From Pseudomonas quercus (GTDB lineage: Bacteria; Pseudomonadota; Gammaproteobacteria; Pseudomonadales; Pseudomonadaceae): a DNA stretch of 64,000 nucleotides. Both the position numbers and the translations under genes were made by a program. Where the stretch lies: contig NZ_JAAVJI010000017.1 of assembly GCF_012033695.1 (NCBI RefSeq), forward strand, positions 1 through 64,000. Reading direction: 5' to 3'. Position 1 is the first letter of the stretch, and every line of letters starts with the position of its first letter. Positions 32,618 to 40,620 of this stretch are shown one piece after another. The notes beneath the pieces were generated by a model. The model ran no database searches. It was not told the origin of the DNA and worked only from the letters and a program-made list of their open reading frames with translations.

Positions 32618-34198
32618 CTATACCTCTTCGCGTGGCAATAACTCGAATGAACGCCGGTTTAGCTGGGGAGGTAACGCCACAGCGTCTCTGCGCTGCTGTT
32701 TCATGGCAGTACGCGGCATTGCCCCTTTGGCGCGTGGGCCAGATAGCTCTCCCGCCCCAAAGTCGACCACCCCGGACCCGCTGACACCTACAGGTTGTTG
32801 GTGGAACCGCTTGTGGATCATGTCAGCCGCCGGCTTCTTGTAATGGTTAGTGACAATGGAGGCCGCTGGCCACAGCCCCAGTACCGGTAACATAACCACA
32901 GCCCCCCCTAGTTGAGTCAGCGCCAGCCTGCTCGCCGTTGAATAGTTTTGAAGCGCAAGAGACGTGGCGATCTTGGTCTTGGCAATAAAGATCGAGGCGA
33001 TGCCGCCTGCTAATGGGACGGCTTCGGCCACCAGGTTTTCCAGAGTGAATACCGCCTGCAAAGCGCTAGTGCCATCGGTCATGATGTCGATCGGTACTTT
33101 CGAGGCCCGTACCAGGGCATTTTTGGCCTGATGGTTCAGGCTGGTCTTCTCCAACTGATCCAGGCGGTCAATGAAGTCACGTCGGCTTAACAGCGCTGAA
33201 AAATCGGCTATCCCGTTTTTATGGGCAAAATGGCCTAGCCCCAGGTAGGCACCGGCGCCCGCCATCATGCCGCCAGCAGCCGCCACGCCTGTGTCAATCT
33301 TGGACACGGTGGCTTCACTTAGCACAAGCGATGCAAGCGGGGATATGAAGATGCGGGCCACGTTGCGCGCGGTATAGCTGATTTGGAAGGACAAAGCGGC
33401 CTGGCCTACCTTCTTGCCCAAGCCAATCTCGGCATCAAGGTTCTCCACGGCCTTTTGCATGGCTGTGGACATTTCACCTTGGTGGTGAACGATATGCACC
33501 TTATTGGCTTCTGGGTCATAACTGAGCGAAGGGGTTTGGTCCGCTTTGTTGATACGTAACCAGTAGGCATCGTGTATTGCCCGGCTTAAGGCTTCACCAC
33601 CGGCCGTGTCGAAGATCGCGCTGATGCTACCTACGATGTAACCCTTGGTAAAGGTGTCTGTCACTAGAGCGCCGCCACTGAGGGCAGGCACCAAGTCGGT
33701 TAGCGCGCTCGCTATGGCAAAAGGCGTGGACTTGGCCGCTCCTACAGTCGCATCAGCCCACTCATCCAGTTTCTTGCCCTTCTGTTCCAGTGTTTCCAAG
33801 CGGTTGCCCGTGTAACCGTGCTCAGTCAACTCGATGATGCGATTGGCGACATCATCGTCGAAGGCAGGTAGATCCACATCTTCTGACGCGGTGCGCCAGC
33901 GGTTGTAAGCATGATCAACAGTGCTACGCACGCCATCGAAGCGTTCACGGTCGGCTTCGCTCAGTGCTCGCCCTGCCCGAAACGCTTCCAATTTGATTTG
34001 GGCGTCTGCCGTACGCGCGCGCGCGGCTAAAGAGGTTCCAGTAGCCCCAACATGCCTGGCAGGCTGTGGCACAGATGTACCCTCAAGGCGAGGTGGCGTT
34101 TCTGTCGCGGCTGGTGTGTGAGAAACCTCACGTTCTGGCTTAAAGAATGTACGGCCAGCAAAAGGCTGTGAAAACGAATGGGGGTTGCGGTAATTCAT
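32618..34198 (-). CDS. Candidate type III effector, HopAA1-like architecture, 526 aa
   Basis: Polar N-terminus without signal peptide (MNYRNPHSFSQPF), then a segment KSTPFAIASALTDLVPAL, a piece SYTARNVARIFISPLAS followed by DTGVAAAGGMMAGAGAYLG, and further hydrophobic blocks near 380-450. From memory, P. syringae HopAA1 has the same order of segments (TPFAMAS, YSARNAVRTVLAPALAS, DLGVSMAGGLAANAG) at similar length (about 480), so I take it as a divergent member; an alignment is needed. HopAA1 proteins are membrane-associated effectors of the conserved effector locus. A near-consensus hrp box lies 359 bases upstream, with a small ORF between. C-terminal tail is basic. Confidence 0.55.
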   Translation of the reverse strand: MNYRNPHSFSQPFAGRTFFKPEREVSHTPAATETPPRLEGTSVPQPARHVGATGTSLAARARTADAQIKLEAFRAGRALSEADRERFDGVRSTVDHAYNRWRTASEDVDLPAFDDDVANRIIELTEHGYTGNRLETLEQKGKKLDEWADATVGAAKSTPFAIASALTDLVPALSGGALVTDTFTKGYIVGSISAIFDTAGGEALSRAIHDAYWLRINKADQTPSLSYDPEANKVHIVHHQGEMSTAMQKAVENLDAEIGLGKKVGQAALSFQISYTARNVARIFISPLASLVLSEATVSKIDTGVAAAGGMMAGAGAYLGLGHFAHKNGIADFSALLSRRDFIDRLDQLEKTSLNHQAKNALVRASKVPIDIMTDGTSALQAVFTLENLVAEAVPLAGGIASIFIAKTKIATSLALQNYSTASRLALTQLGGAVVMLPVLGLWPAASIVTNHYKKPAADMIHKRFHQQPVGVSGSGVVDFGAGELSGPRAKGAMPRTAMKQQRRDAVALPPQLNRRSFELLPREEV

Positions 34199-34338
34199 AA
34201 GTGTTCGCTCACTGGGTTGTTGCTTTGTCTATTCCTGAGCAGCAGGCGGGGACAGGTAGCCTGAGTGCTGGCAGGTTGTAAAAATAGCCGTGAGGTGTCC
34301 CTGGGCAAGTGCATAGGCACAAACGTGTTGCCCAGGCG

Positions 34339-34527
34339 TTACGGCATTGATGAAGGCATCGCTCCATTAGCGGCCGTCGGCTGACCAGTTTGTGAGCTGG
34401 CTGTCAGTGCGTCGGTGTAGTTGGCCCGGACCTGAGGGGTCGTGATCGAATCCAATGGATAGGCCTGTACAGGGTGGGCGAGGAGAAGCCTATTGCTATT
34501 TATCAGCCTGTGATCAGTCACTGTCAT
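34339..34527 (-). CDS. Small ORF between hrp box and effector gene, 62 aa
   Basis: Starts 29 bases after the near-consensus hrp box and ends 140 bases before the effector gene, so it would be the first frame on that transcript. Composition is Ser/Thr/Ala/Gln-rich (TTPQVRANYTDALTASSQTG), as in T3SS-exported N-termini. The ribosome site is weak, no family is recognised, and it may be leader sequence rather than a gene. Confidence 0.3.
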   Translation of the reverse strand: MTVTDHRLINSNRLLLAHPVQAYPLDSITTPQVRANYTDALTASSQTGQPTAANGAMPSSMP

Positions 34528-34556
34528 GTTGGAAAATCTCGTCCGTTAGAAGTCCC

Positions 34557-34584
34557 TGTATGGCGATTTCCGCGAACCGGTTCC
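34557..34584 (-). promoter_or_regulatory. Near-consensus hrp box upstream of HopAA1-like gene
   Basis: Minus strand GGAACC-N15-CCATACA: the first element is perfect, the second has one change (CCAT for CCAC). Distance to the effector start is 359 bases, long for a hrp promoter unless the small ORF is part of the operon. Confidence 0.55.
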
Positions 34585-34753
34585 CATTTTTCGAGTATTT
34601 TCATGAGGCTTTCATAAAACTATGCTGTGCCCCCTTCAAGGTGAGGCCGTAAGCACATGCGTCTTGCTGGACGTTCGGCTAGCCCCCGCCTAGGGTGCGG
34701 CTGGCAAGCTCAGGGCAGCGCACGGCAAGCCGCCCTGGTCAAAAATTGCGCTG

Positions 34754-36082
34754 CTATCGGTGGTCCAGCGACCTCAACGCCTGCGGCAACCCCCACATCA
34801 GCAGGGCGCCGGCCAGCAGGCACGTGCCACCGATCACATACAGCGCCGGTGTTGTGCTGCCTGTGAGGTCCTTGATGTAACCCACCATCACGGGGCTGAC
34901 GATACCGCCGAACTGGCCCAGGGTATTGATCAGCGCGATGCCGCCGGCCGCCCCTGCGCCTGCACCGGCCAACAGCTTAGGGGGCAGGGCCCAGAAGGCT
35001 GGGATAGAGGCAATGATGCCGCTGCCCAGCAGCGCCAGCGACACAGTCAGCAACACCGTATGGCTGGCGAACACGCCAGCGCTGAAGAAGCCCAAGGCGC
35101 CCATCACCACCAAGCCGCCTACGAATTTGCGCCGTTCGCCGGTCGCGTCGGATAACCGCCCAACCACTACCATGGTGACGGCGCCGAAAATGTAAGGGAT
35201 GGCGGTCAATAACCCAATGACCGTGGGGCTTTCTGTGCCGGCGCTGCGAATCAGTTGGGGGGCCCAGAAGTTAAGCCCATAGGAGGCCACCTGAATCAGA
35301 AAGTAGATCAAGCCCAGCATCAGAAAGCCTGGGAGTTTGACGGCTGACAGCAACGAGCCGTGCTGCTGGGGGGCGTGGTCGCTGATACGGCTGGCCAGGT
35401 AGGCTTTTTCGGTGTCGGTCAACCAGTGGGCATCTGCGATGCGGTCCTTGAGGGTAAACAGCACCAGCAGGCCCAACCCCAGGCAGGGCAGACCACCGAG
35501 CAGGAACAGCCAGTGCCAGCCGCGCAGGGCCAGTAAGCCGTCCATATGGCCCAGCACCAGCCCCGACACCGGCGCACCGATCAGGCCGGCGAAGGCGGAG
35601 GCCAGGAACAGCGTGGAGGTAATGCGGCCGCGGTAATGCTGGGGAAACCACAGGGTCAGGTAATAGAGCACACCTGGGGCAAAACCAGCCTCCATGGCCC
35701 CGATCAAAAAGCGCAGCGCGTAGAACTGCCACTCTGCGGTAACAAAGACCATCAGTGCCGTAGCGACGCCCCAAGACATCATGATGCGCGCTATCCAACG
35801 CCGGGCGCCCACCTTGTACAGCATGATATTGCTCGGCACTTCGAACAGTACATAACCCACCACAAACAGCCCTGCGCCCAGCCCGTAGGCGGTATTGCTC
35901 AGGCCCAGGTCAGCTTGCAGCTGGAACTTGGCAAAGCTGATGTTGATGCGGTCGAAGAAGGCGAACAGGTAGCAGACCATGATCAGCGGCATCAGGCGCC
36001 ATGCCACTTTTGCGATCAGTGCTTTCTCATTATCGGCCACAGCAGCGGCGCCACGGCCTTCTGAAACTAGAGATGCGGACAT
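34754..36082 (-). CDS. MFS transporter, ACS family, 442 aa
   Basis: Organic-anion symporter: FFDRINISFAKFQLQADLGLSNTAYG after helix 1, RFLIGAMEAGFAPGVLYYLTLWFPQHYRGR at helix 4, loop ADAHWLTDTEKAYL. Third carrier of this family in the window. It is the last gene of a minus-strand set CoA-transferase, HMG-CoA lyase, carrier, 81 bp after the lyase, so it probably imports the hydroxy-dicarboxylate consumed by those enzymes. Confidence 0.9.
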   Translation of the reverse strand: MSASLVSEGRGAAAVADNEKALIAKVAWRLMPLIMVCYLFAFFDRINISFAKFQLQADLGLSNTAYGLGAGLFVVGYVLFEVPSNIMLYKVGARRWIARIMMSWGVATALMVFVTAEWQFYALRFLIGAMEAGFAPGVLYYLTLWFPQHYRGRITSTLFLASAFAGLIGAPVSGLVLGHMDGLLALRGWHWLFLLGGLPCLGLGLLVLFTLKDRIADAHWLTDTEKAYLASRISDHAPQQHGSLLSAVKLPGFLMLGLIYFLIQVASYGLNFWAPQLIRSAGTESPTVIGLLTAIPYIFGAVTMVVVGRLSDATGERRKFVGGLVVMGALGFFSAGVFASHTVLLTVSLALLGSGIIASIPAFWALPPKLLAGAGAGAAGGIALINTLGQFGGIVSPVMVGYIKDLTGSTTPALYVIGGTCLLAGALLMWGLPQALRSLDHR

Positions 36083-36163
36083 GGGTGTTCTCCAGGCGAG
36101 CCCCCGGTGGGCTGCTCTATTTTTGTTGTTGTCTGGTAGGCGGCCGTGGCCGCCTGGCCCCGC

Positions 36164-37099
36164 TCACGCCACTGCTGACGGCAGCGGGTGAAGGTCTTGA
36201 TTGCGCCCGGCCTTTGCCACTTGCCCTGGCATGTCATGGCCGAGCAAGGCGGGCAGGGTGCGGGAGAGTTCGATCAGGTGCGGCAAGTCGATGCCCGTCT
36301 CGATGCCCATTTCGTCGCACAGGTTCACCAGGTCTTCAGTACAGATGTTGCCAGACGCGCCCGGTGCAAACGGGCAACCGCCCAGCCCCCCCAGGGAGGC
36401 ATCGAACCGCCGGGCGCCTGCCTCGTATGCCGCCAGCACGTTGCTCAGGCCCAGGCCACGGGTATTGTGGAAATGCAGGGTCAATGCCGCTGAGGGCAGT
36501 TGCTTGAGCACCTGCTTAACCAACCGGTACACCTGGCGCGGGTTCGCCATGCCGGTGGTGTCGGCCAGGGTCACGCCCTGTAGGCCCAAGGCCTGGTAGG
36601 CGTCGATCAGGCGCAGCACTACGGTTTCGTCGATGGGCCCTTCGAACGGGCAACCGAAGGTGGTGGCGACGGTGCCATTAAGGCGCGTTCCCTGGGCCTT
36701 CGCCAAGGCCACTACCTCTGCAAACCCTGTCATCGACTGCTCTCGGGTCATGCGCATGTTGGCCAGGTTATGGCTCTGGCTGGCCGAAAGCACCAGGTTC
36801 AGCTCGTCTGCCTTGGCGTAAAGCGCCCGTTGCGCGCCCTTCAGGTTGGGGATCAGCGCCACATAAACAACGCCTGGCCGGCGTGTGATGCCTTGAAACA
36901 CCGCCTCACCGTCGCGCAGGGCCGGAATGGCCTTGGGCGACACAAAGGCCCCGGCCTCGATCCGGGTGAAGCCGGCCAGTGAAAGTTGGTCGATCAGCCT
37001 GATCTTGTCTGCAGTGTCCACCCAGGTTGGTTCGATTTGCAGGCCGTCCCGCGGTGCGACTTCCTGGATAACAATGCGCTCTGAATAATCGGTGATCAT
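36164..37099 (-). CDS. Hydroxymethylglutaryl-CoA lyase family, 311 aa
   Basis: HMGL-like TIM-barrel lyase that cleaves a 3-hydroxy-3-methyl-acyl-CoA to acetyl-CoA plus a ketoacid. Motifs: QEVAPRDGLQ (metal Asp and catalytic Arg), HFHNTRGLGLSN (metal His pair), and GGLGGCPFAPGASGNICTED with the catalytic Cys. ATG 37099 overlaps the CoA-transferase stop by 4 bases; the longer frame lies inside that gene. Coupling to a class III CoA-transferase rather than a leucine-pathway gene suggests 3-hydroxy-3-methylglutarate or a citramalate-type acid as substrate. Confidence 0.88.
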   Translation of the reverse strand: MITDYSERIVIQEVAPRDGLQIEPTWVDTADKIRLIDQLSLAGFTRIEAGAFVSPKAIPALRDGEAVFQGITRRPGVVYVALIPNLKGAQRALYAKADELNLVLSASQSHNLANMRMTREQSMTGFAEVVALAKAQGTRLNGTVATTFGCPFEGPIDETVVLRLIDAYQALGLQGVTLADTTGMANPRQVYRLVKQVLKQLPSAALTLHFHNTRGLGLSNVLAAYEAGARRFDASLGGLGGCPFAPGASGNICTEDLVNLCDEMGIETGIDLPHLIELSRTLPALLGHDMPGQVAKAGRNQDLHPLPSAVA

Positions 37100-38286
37100 T
37101 GCACAACCCCTTCGTCTTTCAGCCGCTGGATAACGCTGTCGCTCAGGCCCAATTCGGCCAGTACAGCCTGTGTATGCTGCCCCAGGGTCGGCCCCTGCCA
37201 ATTCACGACGCCTGGTGTGGCCGACAGCTTAGGTACGATGCCGGGCATTTTCACCGCCGCACCGCCCGGTAATTCGGTGTCCAGGATCATGCCCCTGGCC
37301 TGGTAGTGGGGGTCGGCCACGATGTCGGCCACCGAGTAGATACGCCCAGCAGGCACTTGTGCCAGTTCCAAGGCCTCAAGCACCTGGGTGATGGGGCGCT
37401 TGGCGCTCCATTCGCTGATGGCCTGGTCCAGCAGGTCGCTCTCTTGGGCGCGGCCATCGTTGTGAGCGAAGGCCGGGCGCTCGGCAAGGTCGGGGCGGCC
37501 AATGGCGGTCATCAAGCGCTTGAAAATCGGGTCACTGTTGCCCGCGATCACCACGTAGCCACCGTCTGCCGTGGGGTAGGTATTGGAAGGCGCGATGCCG
37601 GGCAAGGCGCCACCACTGCGCTCGCGTACGTGCCCCAGCATGGCGTATTCGGGTACCAGGCTTTCCATGACGTTGAACACGCTCTCGGCCAGGGACACGT
37701 CAACGACCTGGCCGTCGCCTTGGCCGCTCTTTACCCGTAGCAAGGACATCAGTGCGCCCATCACCGCATGCATGGAGGCCAGCGAGTCACCCAGGCTCAC
37801 GCCCACACGGGCAGGGGGCGTATCGGGGTTGCCGGTGGTGTAGCGAATACCGCCCATGGCTTCGCCGATGGCACCAAAGCCAGGCCGGTCGCGGTAGGGG
37901 CCGGACTGGCCGTAGCCAGAGATGCGTACCAGGGTCAGCTTGGGGTTCAGCGCATGCAATACATCCCAGGCCAGGCCCAGCTTTTCCAAGGCGCCAGGGC
38001 GCAGGTTTTCGATCAGCACATCAGCGCTTTCAGCCAAGTGCTTGACGATCTCGATGCCTTCGGCCGATTTGAGGTTCAGTGCCAGGGATTTCTTGTTTCG
38101 CGATTGCAGGTACCACCAGAGTGAGGTGCCTTCGTGCAGCTTTCGCCACTTGCGAAGGGGATCGCCTTGGCCGAGGGCTTCGATCTTGATCACCTCGGCC
38201 CCGAACTCGGCCATCATGCGTGCGGCGAAGGGGGCCGCTATAAGCGTGCCGATTTCAATCACACGGATACCGCTCAGTGCAGTCAT
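37096..38286 (-). CDS. Class III (CaiB/BaiF family) CoA-transferase, 396 aa
   Basis: Moves CoA to a carboxylic acid. Starts MTALSGIRVIEIGTLIAAPFAARMMAEFGAEVIKIE, with later NLRPGALEKLGLAWD and the region SLGDSLASMHAVMGAL containing the expected catalytic Asp; C-terminus QHTQAVLAELGLS is family-typical. ATG 38286 is chosen; 19 upstream residues are not family-like. Translationally coupled to the HMG-CoA-lyase gene, so the pair would activate and cleave one hydroxy-diacid. Confidence 0.9.
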   Translation of the reverse strand: MTALSGIRVIEIGTLIAAPFAARMMAEFGAEVIKIEALGQGDPLRKWRKLHEGTSLWWYLQSRNKKSLALNLKSAEGIEIVKHLAESADVLIENLRPGALEKLGLAWDVLHALNPKLTLVRISGYGQSGPYRDRPGFGAIGEAMGGIRYTTGNPDTPPARVGVSLGDSLASMHAVMGALMSLLRVKSGQGDGQVVDVSLAESVFNVMESLVPEYAMLGHVRERSGGALPGIAPSNTYPTADGGYVVIAGNSDPIFKRLMTAIGRPDLAERPAFAHNDGRAQESDLLDQAISEWSAKRPITQVLEALELAQVPAGRIYSVADIVADPHYQARGMILDTELPGGAAVKMPGIVPKLSATPGVVNWQGPTLGQHTQAVLAELGLSDSVIQRLKDEGVVQ

Positions 38287-38391
38287 GGCGCAACCTCGAT
38301 GGTTCTTGGAATTTGACCCAAGCCTAGAGGTTTCTACGCGCAAGGTGCCAACCGTGCATTGGAAAAAGGCGTTCGCGCTTTGCGAACGCTC

Positions 38392-39306
38392 TCAAAGAGG
38401 TTGCGGTGATTGCAGGTGGTCGAACAGCAGGCGGCTCACCGGTGACAGGCCATTGCGCTCCCGGGCTATCAACATCAGGGTGCGGTGGGCCCAGGGGTCA
38501 CTCAGCGCCACCACCGTCAGCCCCAGGCCTTGGCCGAACAGCTCATAGGCCCTGAGCGGCAACACCCCGATGCCCATGTTGGCTTGGACCATGCGGCACA
38601 CGGCATCGAACCCCGGTACGTGAATGCGCACTCGTAGGGGTGTACCCAGCGCTCTGGCGGCTGCGTGAGCCCGCTGATTGATTGAACTGGCCTCGTGCAG
38701 GCCGATGTGGTCGTACGCCAGGGTGTCGGCAAAGGCCACCTGGGTGTGATGGGCCAACGGGTGATCGCCGCGCATGACCACCGCCAGCCGATCAGTGCGA
38801 TACGGCACACTGCACAGGCCCTGGGTGTCGCTGTCCATGGAACAGATACCCAGGTCGGCCACGCCATCGATGATCCCGTCCACAACGCCGTTGCTAGGTC
38901 GCTCCTCCAGGTCGACCTTCACCTGGTCATGGGTTGACACGAAGCGGTGCAGGTCCTCTGGCAGAAACTCGATAATGGCCGAAAGGTTGGCCAACATGCG
39001 CACATACCCCCTCAGGCCTTGAAGGTGCTCGCCAACTTCGATGCCCACTTTGTCTACCTCGGCCAGCATGCGACGCGCGTGGTGCAGCAGTGTTTCTCCG
39101 GCAGCGGTCAGCGCCATGCCCTTGGCGGTACGCGAGAACAGGGCGATACCCAGGGCGCCCTCCAATTCCATCAAGCGCTTGCTGGCGGCCGACACCGCAA
39201 TGGCCTCACGCGACGCTGCACGGGTGAGCGTGCCTTCCTCGTGAACCGCGACGAAAAGCTGGAGGGTGAGCAGGTCCAAGCGCCGGATCAGCTGGCTGTG
39301 AAGCAT
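38392..39306 (-). CDS. LysR-family regulator, 304 aa
   Basis: N-terminal HTH RRLDLLTLQLFVAVHEEGTLTRAASREAIAVSAASKRLMELEGALG and LysR effector domain (YVRMLANLSAIIEFLPEDL, GVADLGICSMD). It reads in the same direction as the CoA-transferase/lyase/MFS operon, 105 bp upstream of it, and most likely controls it. The HrpL box of the small secreted peptide sits directly behind its start on the other strand. Confidence 0.88.
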   Translation of the reverse strand: MLHSQLIRRLDLLTLQLFVAVHEEGTLTRAASREAIAVSAASKRLMELEGALGIALFSRTAKGMALTAAGETLLHHARRMLAEVDKVGIEVGEHLQGLRGYVRMLANLSAIIEFLPEDLHRFVSTHDQVKVDLEERPSNGVVDGIIDGVADLGICSMDSDTQGLCSVPYRTDRLAVVMRGDHPLAHHTQVAFADTLAYDHIGLHEASSINQRAHAAARALGTPLRVRIHVPGFDAVCRMVQANMGIGVLPLRAYELFGQGLGLTVVALSDPWAHRTLMLIARERNGLSPVSRLLFDHLQSPQPL

Positions 39307-39321
39307 AGGGTCAACTCTGAG

Positions 39322-39350
39322 GGAACCAAATAGGAGGGCCTCACCACCTA
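39322..39350 (+). promoter_or_regulatory. HrpL-dependent promoter (hrp box) of the small secreted peptide gene
   Basis: GGAACC-N16-CCACCTA is a full match to the hrp box consensus. The second element ends 51 bases before ATG 39402, an ordinary spacing for HrpL promoters. Confidence 0.9.
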
Positions 39351-39401
39351 GTGGGCAGACACGGTTGTGTGCCTTACCACCACCTAAACATGAGGTGCAT
39401 C

Positions 39402-39515
39402 ATGAAAAAGGTAAGCATTGTAGTGTTCTCTGTGCTGATGGCCTGTGCTGGCGCCAGTTACGCGGACGGGCCCCATAGTGGTATTGGCCAGTGCCCGAAA
39501 ATCATCTGTGGCTAG
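39402..39515 (+). CDS. HrpL-controlled small secreted peptide precursor, 37 aa
   Basis: A frame too short for usual gene finders: MKKVSIVVFSVLMACAGASYA is a clear Sec signal peptide with an AxA-like cleavage site (SYA), leaving a mature 16-mer DGPHSGIGQCPKIICG. The mature part has two Cys four residues apart and could form a small disulfide loop in the periplasm or outside. A GAGGT stands 5 bases before ATG 39402; the ATG at 39390 is in frame and would add four residues. A perfect hrp box precedes it, so it belongs to the HrpL regulon but is not a T3SS substrate by its signal. Function unknown; not recognised. Confidence 0.7.
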   Translation: MKKVSIVVFSVLMACAGASYADGPHSGIGQCPKIICG

Positions 39516-39528
39516 CCTGGGCACAGGC

Positions 39529-40224
39529 TCATGGCGTTAGCAGTGCTGGCAGCCCGGACAGGTCTTTCAAGACAGCATCAGGCTGCCAGTCCGCATTGAG
39601 CGGTTCGCCCTTGCGGTTAATCCACACGCAGCGGATGCCCAGCTCCTTACACACTTTCAAGTCCGAGAACTGGCCCATGGCGACATGGACCGTTTGCTCT
39701 TTGGTAACCCCCATCACTTCATGTGCATGAAGGAACAGTCGGTGGTCGGGTTTGTACGCTTGTGCCTGCTCTGCCGTAATCACAAAGTCGATAGGCGTAC
39801 CCAAAGCGCTCACCGTGCCGGCGATCAGTTGGTCAGTGGTGTTACTGATGATCGCGACCTGGTAACGCTCTCGCAGGCAAGCCAGCACATCGGGCACCTC
39901 CGGGTGAGGGGGGATCCTGCCTAGGATTGCCAGCAGGGTGTTCATGTCCTGGGCCGTGGCCGTGTGCCCGGCTTCCTCAAGCGCCTGCTCAAGGCCCGTA
40001 CACAGTACATTGTCATAGGTACAAAACGGGGACTGCTGCTGGCGCTCGACTGTGATCGCCCGTAGCCGATCAGCTAATGCCAAAGCTTGCGCGTGTGGAG
40101 GCGTGGCTCCCTGGTGCCTTTCAAGAAGGGCAGCGGCGGCCTGTTGCACGGCATGGTGCCATTGAACCAGGGTACCGTAGCAGTCGAAGGTAATGATCTT
40201 GGGCGGGGGGGCAAGCGTTAGCAT
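39529..40224 (-). CDS. Haloacid-dehalogenase type II-like hydrolase, 231 aa
   Basis: HAD superfamily: motif I FDCYGTLVQW (nucleophile Asp), motif II ISNTTD, motif III Lys in AYKPDHRLF, and the HVAMGQFSDLKVCKELGIRCVWINRKG block typical of 2-haloacid dehalogenases and related phosphatases. Either L-2-haloacid dehalogenation or phosphate ester hydrolysis is possible. It is convergent with the small peptide gene (13-bp gap) and divergent from the effector gene at 40621. Confidence 0.88.
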   Translation of the reverse strand: MLTLAPPPKIITFDCYGTLVQWHHAVQQAAAALLERHQGATPPHAQALALADRLRAITVERQQQSPFCTYDNVLCTGLEQALEEAGHTATAQDMNTLLAILGRIPPHPEVPDVLACLRERYQVAIISNTTDQLIAGTVSALGTPIDFVITAEQAQAYKPDHRLFLHAHEVMGVTKEQTVHVAMGQFSDLKVCKELGIRCVWINRKGEPLNADWQPDAVLKDLSGLPALLTP

Positions 40225-40456
40225 CCAGCGTCTCCAGGGTGTAATAGGCAGGAAGGCCCTGTACTGGATAACCTACCTGCTGCTGCCGTGTCAAAAGCAT
40301 GCGCGGGCAGGGCCTTTCTGACAACCTTGCAAGCACAGAGGCGTATATGGATGGGCGGCGTCCACTTCCCCGTGGTCGGCCGTGACCGAGGCACGAGGGT
40401 GGGCTATCGCCTGGCACTGGACCCTGCTGGAGCGGTGATGGCGCGCACCTGGTGCA

Positions 40457-40484
40457 TTGGAACCGCACGCGCTTATCAGCCACT
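40457..40484 (+). promoter_or_regulatory. HrpL-dependent promoter (hrp box) of the 574-aa effector gene
   Basis: GGAACC-N15-CCACTCA matches the HrpL consensus completely. It ends 136 bases before ATG 40621; the frame that runs through the box is therefore not coding. The remainder of 40225-40620 holds no other gene I can support. Confidence 0.9.
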
Positions 40485-40620
40485 CAGTTGCAACGTGCTT
40501 TTCACTCCAAAGGTGACCGGGTCGAGTCCTCAAGGGAGTGGAGCAGGCGTGTGGGTATTCTATCTCGTACGCCCCAGTGAATTCGAAGCCTGCCGGTTCG
40601 CTCACTCAGGAGGCTACATG

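Noticed and set aside
40288..40620. Longer N-terminus for the 574-aa effector
   Set aside because: The extension runs through the perfect hrp box at 40457-40484; ATG 40621 follows AGGAGG.
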